Notes: a model not told the origin generated them from the letters alone. Counted from the first letter of the stretch, positions 35,450 to 47,924 are shown. The stretch: 64,000 nt of DNA from Drosophila pseudoobscura (GCF_009870125.1 NC_046681.1:19543001-19607000); one strand, 5' to 3'. Translations and numbers: made by a program.

Positions 35450-36059
35450 AAGGGAAAGAAGATGGCACGATGGAGAGAGTTTTCTGCAAAAGAAAGTAGC
35501 ATTCTTTTCACTCGCATTCAATTGACAACTGCAGCCGATCATCTTCATCTTTTTGTGGGGGTTCGCCCCTTTCTGCTACCCTCTAATCACTGCCTGTCAC
35601 GTGCTCTTCCCCTTTTCCTTTTTTTTTGGGACATTTTCTTGCTGTCAACTCCTTTGTCTGTGCTCGAAAGTTTAGAGTAGGTTTTTCTTTGGGATAAACG
35701 TCGCTTGGGGAACCATTTTCCATTTTCATCTGCTGCCTTGACATTCGCGCATTTCCGTTTCCGGCCGTAGTCGTCGTCGTCGTCGTCGGCCCGGCTCCAC
35801 TTCCGCCGCAAGACGATGCGCCGCAAATGTGACATCCTCTACCGCCTTCTGTTCGTGTGGCTGCCACAAAATTATAGGCCGCGACTCAAGGCGGTAATTA
35901 CTATATTATAAATGTGGGCGATGGTTGCTGGTGTGCGTGCAGTGAAACGAGTGGGGGAATTTTAAAGGGGGGAGAGGGAGATCACTCTCTGATGAAAGAT
36001 TTGAGGAACTTAAGAGCAACTTTGAAAACATTTTCCACTTTTCAGAGGCGGAGTATTGT

Positions 36060-36330
36060 GTTTGATATTAATATTAGAAAAAATACCAGAAAAATACTTT
36101 AAAATACCAGAAACTACTGGAAATTACAAGAAAATACCAGAAAAACATACTAGACATTATTAAAAATACTAGAAAAATATTATAAATACTAAACAAATAC
36201 TAATCATTCAATCTGTTGTGTAGTGCTCTAGAAAAAATACCAAAATAATACTAGAGGACTCTTTTCATGAAAAATTCATAGTTACTGATGAAAATGTATA
36301 AAATACAATAGAAAACACTAAAGGAACCAA
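36060..36330. repeat. degenerate AATACTAGAAA array, copy C
   Basis: AATACCAGAAA, AATACTAGAAA, AATACTAAA and related words recur over about 270 bases in the same orientation as copies A and D. One non-repeat interruption lies near 36200-36230. Confidence 0.75.
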
Positions 36331-36484
36331 TAAAATACTACTATAAGAAGATCAATGGAGATCTATCAGAGATCTGATATTCCTAAAAATTTTAAGCACC
36401 TAAAGTATTTGAAAGATATTACCAAAAAGTTCTTGGTTGATATTTTTTTTGGTTTTTCTCTTTTATAAATATTTATATTTGTCT

Positions 36485-36600
36485 TTTTATACCAGGTACT
36501 CGAGGGAATAGGGTATATTAGGGTATATTAGAATTGTGATAAAAGCAACACCCAGAGGGAAGGGTTTCCGACCCTATATATAAAGTCTGTGAATTTCAAT
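36485..36600 (+). mobile_element. DINE-1/INE-1-like relic
   Basis: TACTCGAG..AGGGTATATTAG (the AGGGTATATT block is doubled), then GATAAAAGCAACACCCAGAGG, GGGTTTCCGACCCTATATAT and AAAGTCTGTGAATTTC follow the order of the DINE-1 head from memory (AGGGTATA, GTAACAGGCAGAAGGAAG, GTTTCCGACC, TATAAAGTATATATATTC). It is the clearest such relic in the window and directly follows the copy C array region. Confidence 0.55.
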
Positions 36601-37854
36601 GAATTCTCTCTAAGGAATTGTTTTAGAGATAATTCCCAAATACCTGCAACAGCAAACACGTACCAAGTATAGCATAGAGACCTTTCATTGACACATCTAA
36701 AATCCCCCTCTCTATCAGGCATTGTCTTCCCATATCCACCCATTCTCTCAACTCTTCCTCTTGTTTAGGTGAAAGCCCCAATCGATTGATCAACTCTCGC
36801 CAACCGTGAGGAAACCCATCAACGCTTTAGTGATTCCATTAACCATTCCATAAATTGAAGGCGCCAATGCATAGACGCCCCCCGCCCCCCCCTTGGAACC
36901 TCCCGCCCTGCTGTCTGCAGTGCCCCTCCAATATCCTGTCATATACACAGCTGATAATCGAATTCGACTTTTCAACGCCCCAGCGAATTATGGAATCCCA
37001 GGAGAGGAGCAGGAACAATTTATTGGCCTTCCCCGTGAATGGATGGGGCAGACAGCAGCAGAGGGGCAGAGGGGCACACCCACTCGGCTTGCAATTGCAA
37101 TTAAAACATGCACATGGCATTAATTTAGAGGATGCGACACCTGAGGGCACCGCACTCGGACATAAATCCGCTCCAAAAATGGCCACGATGCCACGATGGC
37201 TGAAGCGATAATTTGCAATTATGTGGGGAGGCCACCACACAGCCACCACCCCCCCGCCACCGAAAAAAGAGAGGAAAAATACGAGTGTAGAGGAGAAACA
37301 GGAAACGAGAAGCGAGCGAGGGAAAAACAACAAGTGGAAAAGTGGTTTAAATAAATTGCAGCAGACCAGGGATCAGGGGGAGGGGCGGCACGGCACGGCA
37401 CGGACAGGCTGTGGCAAGTGGCATGTGCAGTGCTTTTGTTGCTGCTGCATCGTTTGCGGCCTGTTGGCAGCCAACAAATCTCCTTTTGGGGTCCCCTCCT
37501 TTTGCCTGTGCCCTGCCCCCCTGGGGCCCGGCTCCTCGGTCTGGACCCTGGACTCTGGAGCCTGGAGCCTGGGGTCGCTCGTCATAGCCTTCTGACCTCT
37601 TGGTCTTTTCGCCTCTTTAACCGGCTTGGCCCGTTTGCCGCCATTACGTTAAATATTTTATGAACCATTAAAAGTTTTTGCAAATTTTATGGCCGCTTTG
37701 CATACACATATACAAAAAAAGAAAGGAAAAGGGAAAACAAGAAAGAAAAGCTTTTGGTTTCGACGGGTCGCTGTTGGGGATACCCTGAAGGATCTAGGGG
37801 CTCGCAAGGAAAATATAATAAACCTTTTACTAAAACATAGAAACAAAAGAAAAG
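36601..37854. other. noncoding stretch, no gene seen
   Basis: Mixed composition with C-rich (36875-36895, 37245-37258) and GGCACGGCACGG (37386-37402) tracts and CCTGGA/CTCTGGAG units at 37545-37572. Frames here are low-complexity. Confidence 0.5.
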
Positions 37855-38145
37855 TTTATTGAACTAATATACTAGATATATACTAGATAAATACTAGAAA
37901 AACATCAGCAAATTGGAAATTAGTTTTAACTGTAACAAACATCTGCATTAGCAAAAGATATTCCAGAAAAATACTAGAAAATGTCTAGAAATAATGTCAG
38001 AAAATATTTATAGAATACCTAGACGACTAGAAAATACCATGAAAATACTATAAATATTAAAAGAATACTTCTGTTTAGTGAATTACTAAAAATATACCAT
38101 CAAAATTACTAGATATACCAACAAAAATACCACAAATAATACTAT
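37855..38145. repeat. degenerate AATACTAGAAA array, copy D
   Basis: ATACTAGATA, AATACTAGAAA, AATACCATGAAAATAC and similar words recur over about 290 bases, in the same orientation as copies A and C. Confidence 0.75.
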
Positions 38146-41100
38146 AACTGCGGTCTGTAAAGGTTTTGTTAATATTTATTGTAATTTTCTGCTTTTCTAT
38201 GCTGGTTTCTATGAAGATCTATGATATAATGAATGGATCTTAGTAGATCCTACAAATAGGCATAAAAAAGACCGAAGATCTTCACAAAGAACAAATTTCT
38301 AAGGAAGCAAAGAGAACCTGGGTACCGACGATTCTTCTGTTGATGTTTTATCAAGGATATACTCTATAGGGTCGAAACTTCTTTCTTTTTGTCCATCACA
38401 CACACCCCCAGTTTGTTTATAGCACCATCTAAAAAGAGTATCGTAAAGAAAGGCACCCGCCTGAGATGAGAAGCTAAGAGAAAGCGGCAAGCTGGCGGCA
38501 TTCGACACTTTGCCTTCCAGGGGCACTCTGCCCTTCTGCAGCCCCTTCTGCCCTTCTACCCTTTGGCTCTCTCTCCCGAACGACCTCGGGAAGCGTGTTA
38601 GTATGTCACGACTTGTGCAAATGACTGGGCCATCAGAGAGAGAGAGTGCCAAAGGAGCTCATAAAATATCCCCTCACCCCACACCCCGTCCCTCCCGACT
38701 CTCCTCTCATATGGCATCCCATATCCCCATGCCCCATGCAGCACTTTCGATTCGACAACAAAGAGCGCGCCATGCGGCTGTAAGTTTTCAGTTTGATGCC
38801 AGAAAAGGGCCACCAAAAAGAAAAAATACCGAAATTTTTTGGCGGAAACTGTCGATGGCACTGTGACATTGTCAAAGGCAATAACGCATCCAAAACAGCA
38901 ATACAGCAGCAATGAAAATGGGAAATATAGCCCCAAGGCAGGGGGGGTGGAGAGGAACTGGAGCTACTTTAAGGTTGAAACCTCATGTGCGATATTTGGA
39001 TACCATGGACTGAAGAACAGATCAACGATTTATTTATCAACTTTCAGACGAGCCAAACGATAATCTTTTGGGTTTTTCAACTCCTTTTTACCTGCAACCA
39101 AACCAATGGATAACTTTTATCCAAGGATGGATGGTGATTCCCAAACTCCTTTGAACACTTAAATGTAATGAATTTATTCAATATTTATGCAGATTCCTTT
39201 GCTGTGGGTTTTGTGTCCACAGCTCATGCAAGTTTTTAACAATGTTTGCAAGTTTTCTGATCAATGCAGAAGCCCTTGAAAAGTGCTCGAGAAAACACTC
39301 GAACGAGCAGCACTTTAAAGATTTGTGGGCACAATAATAATCAGCAAAAAAGCAGAAACAATTACAAAAGAAAAGTAGAGAAGAGACGACGACGACGATG
39401 ACTACGACGACGACGACAAGTGTTGTTTGGGGAAAAGTTTTTGTTGGCAGGAAAAGTTGCCTTTGGACGGAGTGAAGTCTCTGGCCTTCCCTGTAGGCCA
39501 GGTGCCGCATGTGTGACCCTATTCGTGTGTGTGTGTGTGTGCATCTATGACTGTCTCTCTCTCTGTGGGGGTGACACATATGCATAGCCTTAGTGTTACA
39601 AGGCCGCCTGACTGACAGTAACAGCTGGCAGTAAACTTTAAAGCAGTGCGAAAACTTTTAATTAACAAAATTAATGTTATGGCAACGCTATAAGGCACAT
39701 TTACATATGTATGTACTACATTGTACAATCAGAGAGCTGCCACGACTCTTTCCAGCCCAAGGTAGCTGTGAATGTTTATGCATGAATATCGACTAAGGCG
39801 AAAGAAATTTTTCGAGCTGTAGCCCGCCTTCCCGCCTTTCGCCTGCCTGCCCGCTGCTTGCTTTTGCTCATTAAAAACGCCCAAAAGCAACAACAACAAC
39901 AGCTGTTGCAACTGTGGCGCTTGCAGCAGCCAGAGCAGCAGGAGCAACAGCAACACGCTGCGTATGCTTAATTTCTATGCAGTTTATTCTCTCTCCTTCG
40001 CTGCGGGATGGCAATGAGAGGGGATGGAATGGGCAGAGGGGGGGTAGTGAATGAGATGGGTGGCAGCACACACAATAAGGACAGCATTGCGTATGCTGTT
40101 CTTTTAATTTGCGCCCAACATCTGGTGGATGCAGTAGAATCAGAAAAAAATGCAGCATACTTTTCAGCGCACGCATTTAAATGCGAAATGCAGGCGGGGC
40201 AAAATTGTAGCATACTTTCAGGGTTAGCATTTAATGAGGGATAGATAAACACACGGGAAACCTAAGGAAAATAGAGAATTAAGGAAATATGCTATGAGAT
40301 GAAGAGTCGTGAATATTGAGGGAATAATATTTACACAGATTAAGCATAAAAGTTTTAATGAAAAAATATTTTATTTCTTGGCTCGATAATTTCCATATTT
40401 TTGAGTGAATAAGAAAATTGGATAATATGTGAAAGGAAAATTTGCAGCTCAAAGAATGTGAATGGAACAAGAACATGAATTAAGATTTTAAGCACGTTTA
40501 AGATATTATTAATCGCTTGGTTTCCCTTTAAATCATTAAATTCAAACAAAAGCATATTATTTGCACAAATTCGTTGACTTGCAATAGCTTTCCACTCTTC
40601 TGTTTTCTATTAAGAAAATTTCATGCAAATTAATTTTCTTCCAAATTAGTTTTCCCCTTGGAGCATAATCATTAAGCCTTGGAATTAAATAAGAAAATTT
40701 TCACTTTGACATGTCGAAAATGTGACGAAAACAAGTACAAGAATTTAACTATATAATAAATAAACATAATTAAATAAATTGGTGCCGAAGAAAACGCTCT
40801 TAGAGCCATTGAAAGAAACATCTGCCAATGGCAACATATCGTTAGCGGCAACATGTGACAAGGGCAACATTTCCTTTGCAACAGTCCCTAAATGATGTCA
40901 TAATAATGGCTTAAGTCATGATTTCCTTCTCTATTGTTTCTCCTTTAGAGCATTCCCCATTCGCTGTAAAATTGATTAAATTTTCCGGAAATTTCCCAGT
41001 GGCCGCAAGACAATGAATCTTAAAATTGAAAACTGCAAATGAAAATGATAATTTCATTAAGCCTGCCCCACAGGAGGCAGCAGCTTCGTTTCTGCCGCTG

Positions 41101-41465
41101 CTTTGGCTTCGACTTACAACGGAATGGATACGAATGTGAGTGTGGAGTATATGGCATTTATATCCGTCTGACTGTGGTTAATCAGCAGGAGCTTTCGGGC
41201 CGTGGCCGTGGCCGTCTCCGTATCCAGCCTCTGGCCTGCCCATGCGCCCCCACTTAATGCGCATCAGCAGTCGCAGTCGCAGTCGCAGCTGTAAGTCTCG
41301 ACATCCTTCGACATCGGCGTCACTGGGGCATCATGTAACGGCATTGTAAATGTACATTTAAAACCCAGAGCATTAATTATGCAACGAGTGGAGTCCTTGC
41401 CGTATCTGCATGGAAATATATATTTTAAAAATGCATTTATAACCATAGAAGCTGTGGATAACATT
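38146..41465. other. noncoding stretch, no gene seen
   Basis: Contains a GACGAC repeat at 39386-39418, a GT run at 39527-39541, CAACAA/CAGCAG-type DNA at 39888-39955, and an AT-rich part at 40250-40760. AGCATACTTT is repeated at 40152 and 40208. No supported gene. Confidence 0.5.
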
Positions 41466-41996
41466 TCAATTAAGTTTCCACTTGAGTTTTAAGTTCAAGT
41501 CGCGCTTCACATTAAGTATACGTAGCGCGGAGTGGTTTGGCTTGTCCATATCCTGACAAAAGCAGTAGCCGCAATGCTCTTTCCTTTTTTTGATAGGTGC
41601 TTTTTTCCGTGACTTTTGTACCCTTGAAGAGAGTTTAGCGCTTAACTTTGGTAACCAGAGCCTTCCAAATCCTCCCAAGATCTGCAGAATCTCCAAAAGA
41701 CTCTGCCATCTGTTTCCCATTGAATCCTTTATTGGAGGCATCATTGTTTTGGCCACATGATCGTCCAGCGGCTGCTTTGATGGCGTATCGCATCTTTAGC
41801 AACATTTCCTTGGTCACACTGTCGCTAGAAACATCTGTCAACGTCTTCACGACTTCCGCAACATGTCTGTTGTCTGGCAGCGGCAACATTTGCTTGGCAG
41901 CATGATCCTCCAGCACTGCGATGTTCGCGATGTTTTCTTCGACTCTGAATGGGTTTTGTTATTGGGTTCCACAATGTTCTTAGAAAAGTTTTCCAT
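41466..41996 (-). pseudogene. frame-broken small gene or pseudogene
   Basis: Read on the minus strand, an ATG at 41996 opens a frame beginning MENFSKNIVEPNN, about 45 bases below a TATATATTTATAT stretch. About 20 codons on, the protein-like signal moves to another frame (EENIANIAVLEDHAAKQ...), which stays open to a stop at 41635 with a composition unlike the surrounding low-complexity frames. A third overlapping frame then carries a basic stretch (KSRKKAPIKKRK) and EHCGYCFCQDMDKPNHS before its stop at 41466. No GT-AG intron of workable size explains the first shift. Two single-base indels, or sequencing errors, would. I do not recognise the family; the HCGYC...H piece faintly recalls the first half of a Nanos-type zinc finger, but the later cysteines are missing. 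Confidence 0.35.
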
Positions 41997-44420
41997 TAAA
42001 AGAAGATCCTTCTTCTCCAATAAATCCCTTATAGAAGGATAAATATAAATATATATAGTTTTAAGAGTATCTAAAGCTTTGGCTTTGGCTTTTTCCCGTT
42101 GTTTCGTTTCGATTCGCTTTGTTTTTTGTTGCTTGCCGCTGCTCTGGTTTTTCGATCTCCTCTACCCAGCAGCAGCCAGCAGCTGTCGCATTAACCAATG
42201 TCCATTTTGTAGCCTGTCGGCCATTGTACTTCATTCCGCTGGTGTCGCCCCTTCCGCGCCCCTCCGCTCCCCTGCGCCCCTCCTGTACATCCTCTTTGGT
42301 TTTGCTGTCGCGACGTCGTCTGCCTGTTATTAAAATACATAAATAATAAGCGGCATGTCAGCGGCGGCTTTTGTTGCTCCGCCAACGGCTCGGCTACTGT
42401 AGTGTACTGTTATGGCCATGGCAGAGGCACTTAAGCGGCCGCGGCGTCCCCCACTCCTCTGGCGGAGGCAGAGCGCAGCAGGCGCCATGTTTGTGCCCCA
42501 CCCTCCGCCCTCTGCCCGGCTCCCTCTTTAAAGGAACGCAAATTAGCTATAGATAGAGCACCATTATCTTGATGGGCGAACGGCGGTCGAGTCTATGCGA
42601 GTGAACAATATTTTATTGGCAGTTAAAAATTAATTGAACTATAAAGGAACTTCTGCTCGTACCAGGGAAATGTTTCTATCTATCTTTTGGCTTCAAGGGG
42701 CAGGAGGGTGGGGGAGTGGCAGAAAATCAAATTGAAATTAATGGTTAGAGGTTTTTTGGGCTTTGGTAAATAATACTTTGGGCATATTTCAAATTTAAGT
42801 CGATGGTTTGTGGAGTGCAAAATTCAACGGAAATTTATGTGCAGCCGAAAGTTTTCACTGTATAAATAAAGGGGCTTTAATTGTAAACAATTCAAGTTAA
42901 TTCAAAGGAAAGAATTGGGGATGATTTTTCGGCTGTTTTCCTGGAAAAAAAAACAATGGAAATTAGCGAAACTTTAGAGTACAAAGAAAGTTTATTTAAA
43001 ATTAAGACTAAATAATAATTTAATATCAAAGAAAACTTTAAGGTGAGGAATGGAAATTTTGCAGAGGAAATTCTGGGAATATCACAGGGAAGTAATTGAT
43101 GTAAAGAAGATCTAAAGAACATTGGGAAATTTCCGGAAAAATACTTAACGTTTATAGAATGAAATATCTGAAAAAGAGACTACAGAAATGGTTTTTAAGG
43201 CAAGAGTCAGGCCGGACTACACTAGATTCCCTTTCAATGGGTTAGAGAGACTTTTAAGTACTAGACTTAAGACTTTTCTAAATGATTATCCACCAGGAAT
43301 AGAGATTCCCAAATGATATCCCCTCAAATCCTTTTTATTTACCATCAAATGTAGTTTAATTGAGTTCGTTTCATTCTTTAGGACTTGCCACTTTGTCGAT
43401 GATGGTTAATCGTATATTTTTTAAAATTCCTTAAACTCTTCGCTTCAGTTTCGGTGTAAATTTCCATTTGCAAAAGAGAATTTTGCCAATTAACCAGCTT
43501 GATTGCTGCACCCCCGCGCCCCCGCGCCTTCCCCTGCCATCCACATTTCCACTCATCGATTTCCGCATAAGGGCCGCCAATCATGGCTGGAAAAAAGAAA
43601 ACCCCTTATGGGCACTCCGCGGGAATATTATTTAGCACCTCCCCAGCTCTATCTCTATCTCTCTCTCTCTCCAGCTCTCTCACTCTCTCTCTCTGGGGCA
43701 TGCTTTTGCCCATGCATCTCTCCATTATATGCATTTCAATTTTTACTGAACTACGGATATATTTTTAACCATTTTTTAACCTTTTTTTTACACATTTTTG
43801 TTGTTGTATTTTTTTTTTATTTATCAGTGGTCCGTACTTGAGTTTCAATTTTTGCCACATTTCGCCCCCGCGCACGCTTCCACTTTGGTGAGTAAATTTT
43901 TTTTCGTTGACCCACGCAGTGGTGCCGATGGCCCTCTTTATAACTAGCATATTAAGCCCCCCCCCCCCCCCCCCCCCCTTAACAATAGGTAATTCATATG
44001 TGTGGATACTGTGGATAGTCCCGCCAACAACAGCAAAAAGCACCACAAAAAAAGACTGAATATTATTTAAATTGTGGAGGTTTTTTTTTTGTTTTTTTGT
44101 GTGTGTTTGCCATCCTTTTGTTTGATGCAAGAAATCAATTTTTATGAGAATTTCTGTTTTATTTCTGTGGCATGTGGGCATGTGGCAACAACTACAAAAC
44201 ATTTTAAATTTATTAAGCTTTAAATGGAAAATGCAAGTGCGGAAGCTGTCACTCGTTAAGGGTATTGGGATTTTGGTTTTAAGCTTGTTAGGGAATTGCA
44301 CGTAAAACGTTGAATATAAATTGGGGATCAATGGAGGATAACTAATGCAGAGAAACATATTGATTCACTGTAACTGATCTCGTAATTAAAACTCTTTTTT
44401 GGACAGCCGCGACTCTAGGT
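41997..44420. other. noncoding stretch, no gene seen
   Basis: Just upstream of the broken locus is a TATATATTTATATTT stretch (about 42040-42056). 42860-43340 is AT-rich. CT-rich DNA lies at 43650-43695 and T-rich DNA at 43765-43820. A 197-codon minus-strand frame (43765-44358) is Lys/Gly/Ile-rich and crosses the C22 tract; it is not credible as a gene. Confidence 0.5.
43957..43978. repeat. poly(C) tract, 22 bases
   Basis: Uninterrupted run of 22 C, the longest homopolymer seen in the window. Its length is likely to be imprecise in any assembly. Confidence 0.9.
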
Positions 44421-44605
44421 TTGGAGTGGAGGAAAGTCCTTGAGGAAAGCCCTCCAATAGCGCGTGGCTCTAACTATAAAAGTGCTCGAAACCAGGTGTT
44501 CAAAGAGCTAAAAGACAGGTGCGTTTCAACTTTTTTTATTTATCCTTCCCTAAACCTTGGATATACAACTAATTTAGGAGGGAGTTACGCCCCAAAATTC
44601 GTTTC
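44421..44605 (+). repeat. left arm of a diverged inverted repeat
   Basis: Landmarks GGCTCTAACTATAAAAGTG, ACCAGGTGTTCAAAGAGCTA, ACCTTGGATAT and TTACGCCCCAAA recur in the same order, reverse-complemented, at 46025-46222. Identity is about 70-75 percent by eye with several indels. A 106-codon frame starts here (44421-44741) but is not conserved in the other arm. Confidence 0.75.
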
Positions 44606-46024
44606 TTTAGTGCTTTTGGGTGAAGATAGCAGGTCTTTAAAAGACCCTCAGCCTTGGAAAAACCCCATGATTCAGATTATTCCTTGCAAACCCCAGGTAT
44701 TTCCCCATTTTTCACCATATCCCATAACAAATATTACCTGAAAAATAATAGAGTATCTACCTCTTCATCCTATACTTCTAAATTTCTAAATTTTGAATAT
44801 TCTCTTTTAGTCAAGGTCGAAAGGTTGATGGGTTTGTGTGGTTTTTGGCACATAATCGACATGTACATCAAATTTATGCTTTTTTAGGGATTTTTTCTTA
44901 CATTTTTGCGGCCCAGACATTGGCCATAAAATGGCGTACACCCGAGCCGCCCCAACAACTAGGAAACTACCAGGAGGAGGAGGGGAGGGTGGTGCAGGGG
45001 CGGTGCTGTTGGCTGAAGGCGAATCAACCTCTTGGCCATAACATTTAAAGTCAAATTACGGCAAATGGTCGCAAAGTGTGTGATTTAAATGCACTTGGGC
45101 GACACTTTAAGACGCTCAATTGCTCCGCTTTATTGTGGGGGGACCATAAAAAAGGCGACAACCCTGGCAGCGCGACGCAAGGAGGCGGGACTGTACCCGT
45201 GATGGTCTGTGAAAGCCGAGCAATTGTCGCCAGAGTCACGTTTGTCACATAAACTCAATGCTCGGTCTCGGTCTCGGGCTGCCTGGCGGTCAAACTGAAC
45301 AAGTGAAAAACTATTATTATTTGGTGGCATGCCCCATCCAGAACCACTCTTCTTCTCTCAGAGTTAGACTGAGAGAGCGAGAGAGAGAGAGAGGGAGAGG
45401 GGTGCCCCTCTCCAAAATGGTTTTTTGTTCGTAAATCCATCAGTTTTATGTTTTTTTCTTGAAGCATTTTCAATTTTTTTTTCTTTCTGGCTTTTGGTTG
45501 AATTTTTATGTGCCCCCAAAATCGTTTGCTATAAGTTTTTTTCTGGCTCAATTTTTGTGCTTTTGTGCTTTGACGATGCTGCAGTTTTTCCTACGATTTC
45601 TTCTTCTGCAGTTCCTCTCTCCATCTCTCTCCCTCTCTCTCTCTCCGTCGAGTTCTGCGTCAGCATAAAAATTAATTTCATTTTTAAGGGTCCTTGGGTA
45701 TGGCTTTCTTCCACTTTGGGGATCAATCTAAAGTCATTAAATTGGGTTGACCAGCGAAGGGGTGGCAAAGGGGGGCAAGGGTTGGAGAAATTGAAGAGAA
45801 AGTGTTTTTATATATTTCATATTTTTTTGACAATTTTTTAGCTATAGATTGATTTGGGTGATAAGAATATTTCATACAATTATTGAGTAATTCCTGAGGA
45901 AAGACCTTTAAATTAACAAACTCTTTTGGTATTCTTATGAGAAGTCTTGTATCTATTCGTTTTTAAGATACTTCTTTAGTTAGAAGCTGATTTATGCAGG
46001 GTTCTATGCTAGGGGCCACCACCC
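44606..46024. other. spacer between the inverted arms
   Basis: About 1.4 kb of noncoding DNA with GA/CT-rich runs (45366-45402, 45615-45650). No gene seen. The 138-codon Phe/Leu-rich frame at 45425-45841 comes from T-rich sequence. Confidence 0.5.
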
Positions 46025-46222
46025 TTGACGCCCTTTGGGACGTAATTTCCTTATAAATTAGTTGAAAGTTCAGTATCCAAAGTTGAGGGACATAGCATTA
46101 TTTTAGTCAGAATAAATATGCCTTTTAGCTCTATGAACACCTGGTTTTCGAACACTATTAAAGCTAGAGCCATGCGCTTGCGGGCTGCTTTCTCTAAGTT
46201 CTTCCTTCGACTCCTTTTTGGG
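46025..46222 (-). repeat. right arm of a diverged inverted repeat
   Basis: Reverse complement of the left arm: GGCTCTAGCTTTAATAGTG, ACCAGGTGTTCATAGAGCTA, ACTTTGGATAC and TTACGTCCCAAA in order. Stops occur in all three frames relative to the left arm's frame, so the shared ancestor was probably noncoding or long dead. Confidence 0.75.
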
Positions 46223-47924
46223 ACTTTTCGAATCCGTTTTAAAGTTCACAGGGCCAAAAGCAGCTCCAGCTTAATTCCCATTTAAATAAAAGTTAGTTTC
46301 CCTAAAAGTGGAGGTATTTCCCTGTTCCTGTTCCCCTCCTTGAAAATTAACCTAAAATTTAAAGGACTCTTGTTGTCTTTCAACTAGAATAATATTTAAC
46401 CAACTAAAGATTTCCCTCTGGCCGCAGCAGAGTTCAGCTTTGCTTGCACTTGTTGTCAGGGTAATTGCTGTAAAGTGGAGTGGATGTCTGAGTGACTTTA
46501 CTGGTTTACTGGAGCAACGGCCACCGTCTCGTCTCGTCTCGTCTCTGGATCTGTGGATCTGTGGATTTGGGGCCTGGCTCCTTGTCTCGCTCTGTCAGTC
46601 ATTCCAGTCAACGCAACCGCATTCATTTGCCAAATTAATGGCATTTCATTTGGGTATCTGATGCTGCCATTGCTGCTTCTGCTGCTGCTCCTTCATTCAT
46701 GCAAGGATGTTGTGCCTCCAACCTCATAGTTGTCATTGTCGATGTCGTCCTTTTTGGGTGGTGGTGAGAGGGGGGGGGGGGGGCCCTGACATGTCTGGGA
46801 CATGCCTCGCCGTCCGAATTTACGTGTCTGGTTGTGGGCCGCTTCAGGCAAAAGATACTGCCCCTATCCCTAGCCGTATCCCTAATCCTGATGCAGGTCC
46901 TGCTCTGCCAGAGAGCGAGCCTCTTCTTTCAGCCAACTGGCGCCATGCCATGACACTCCACTACAGCCATTCAGTTTGCGCTTTGTTTGGTGCGGAGTGT
47001 ACCCTGTTTTACGGGTGGATAGGGGAGTGCTGGTTTTTGAGGCGGCTATGCATGGCAATTCAATGCCAAACGTAAAAGTCCTAAAGGGCAAAGGGAGGCA
47101 CTTTCGAACCAAGAAGTCCCTCTCTCCGCATTAACCACCTTACCAATTTGTTGCCTTTTCTTATGTGTGATAAATACCTATTGTATAGGCCACATAAATC
47201 ATTAGATTACATATACTGACGGGCTATCGTTCATAAAAGTCGAGCCGCGGGGCGTGCCGCAACTGCCATGCAGTGCCCAAGTGATCGCAGAGTATTCTTC
47301 GACTCTGTGCCTCTATTCCCTCATCTTTTTGCTCACTTCCCTAGACTGCAAGCCACATACAGGGTATCTTCTCAGTCTTCATGCCAATTACACCGCATTC
47401 TACCAGTTCGTTCGCTGTTTTTCTGTGGCTTCTATCCCTCGGGGACCTCGGGGGATATAACATTTCCAGGCGAACGATTTTGGCAGCCAGTTGTTTGTCA
47501 GCGGCGTGCGATTATTCAAAAGTGCAACATGCAAATTTATTTTGTGCATAAAATGTTATGAGCTCTCGCATGAAAATGTCTGACAACAATTGTGACTCTC
47601 CTCCAGCCACCTACCCCCCCCCCCCTCTCCCAAAAATCCCCAATGCCCCAAAGTTGTTGGCAAACATTTCCAAGGGGGGCAGAGGGGGGCGGAATATTGC
47701 GAACTTTGCGAATGGCAAGTGAGTCACAAATTGACATTCGTTGAGGTATTTTTGGGGCGAAGAGCGTCTGTCATGCCACAAAACAAAGCTTGTGTGAAAT
47801 TGTTGCCCCAATCTGTGTGCCACAGCCTCTGGAATCTTAATTGGATGAGAGAGGCTGGGCGAGTGGAGTCCACATCCACATCCACATTCAGAACGTACCG
47901 ATTCCCCGGTAACCGCATTTCAAT

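Larger units (their letters stand above)
32076..36059. other. noncoding stretch with GC-rich simple repeats
   Basis: Contains GGAGCC/GGAGTC units at 32493-32555, a GA run at 32807-32824, G-rich runs listed separately, AT-rich DNA at 34150-34640, CAGG repeats at 35187-35200, a CA run, a GTC run at 35769-35788 and a GGGG-rich tract near 35295. No gene is seen; the longest frames are low-complexity. Confidence 0.5.

Noticed and set aside
43765..44358. 197-codon minus-strand frame
   Set aside because: Crosses the C22 tract as a poly-Gly run and is otherwise Lys/Ile-rich from AT-rich DNA.
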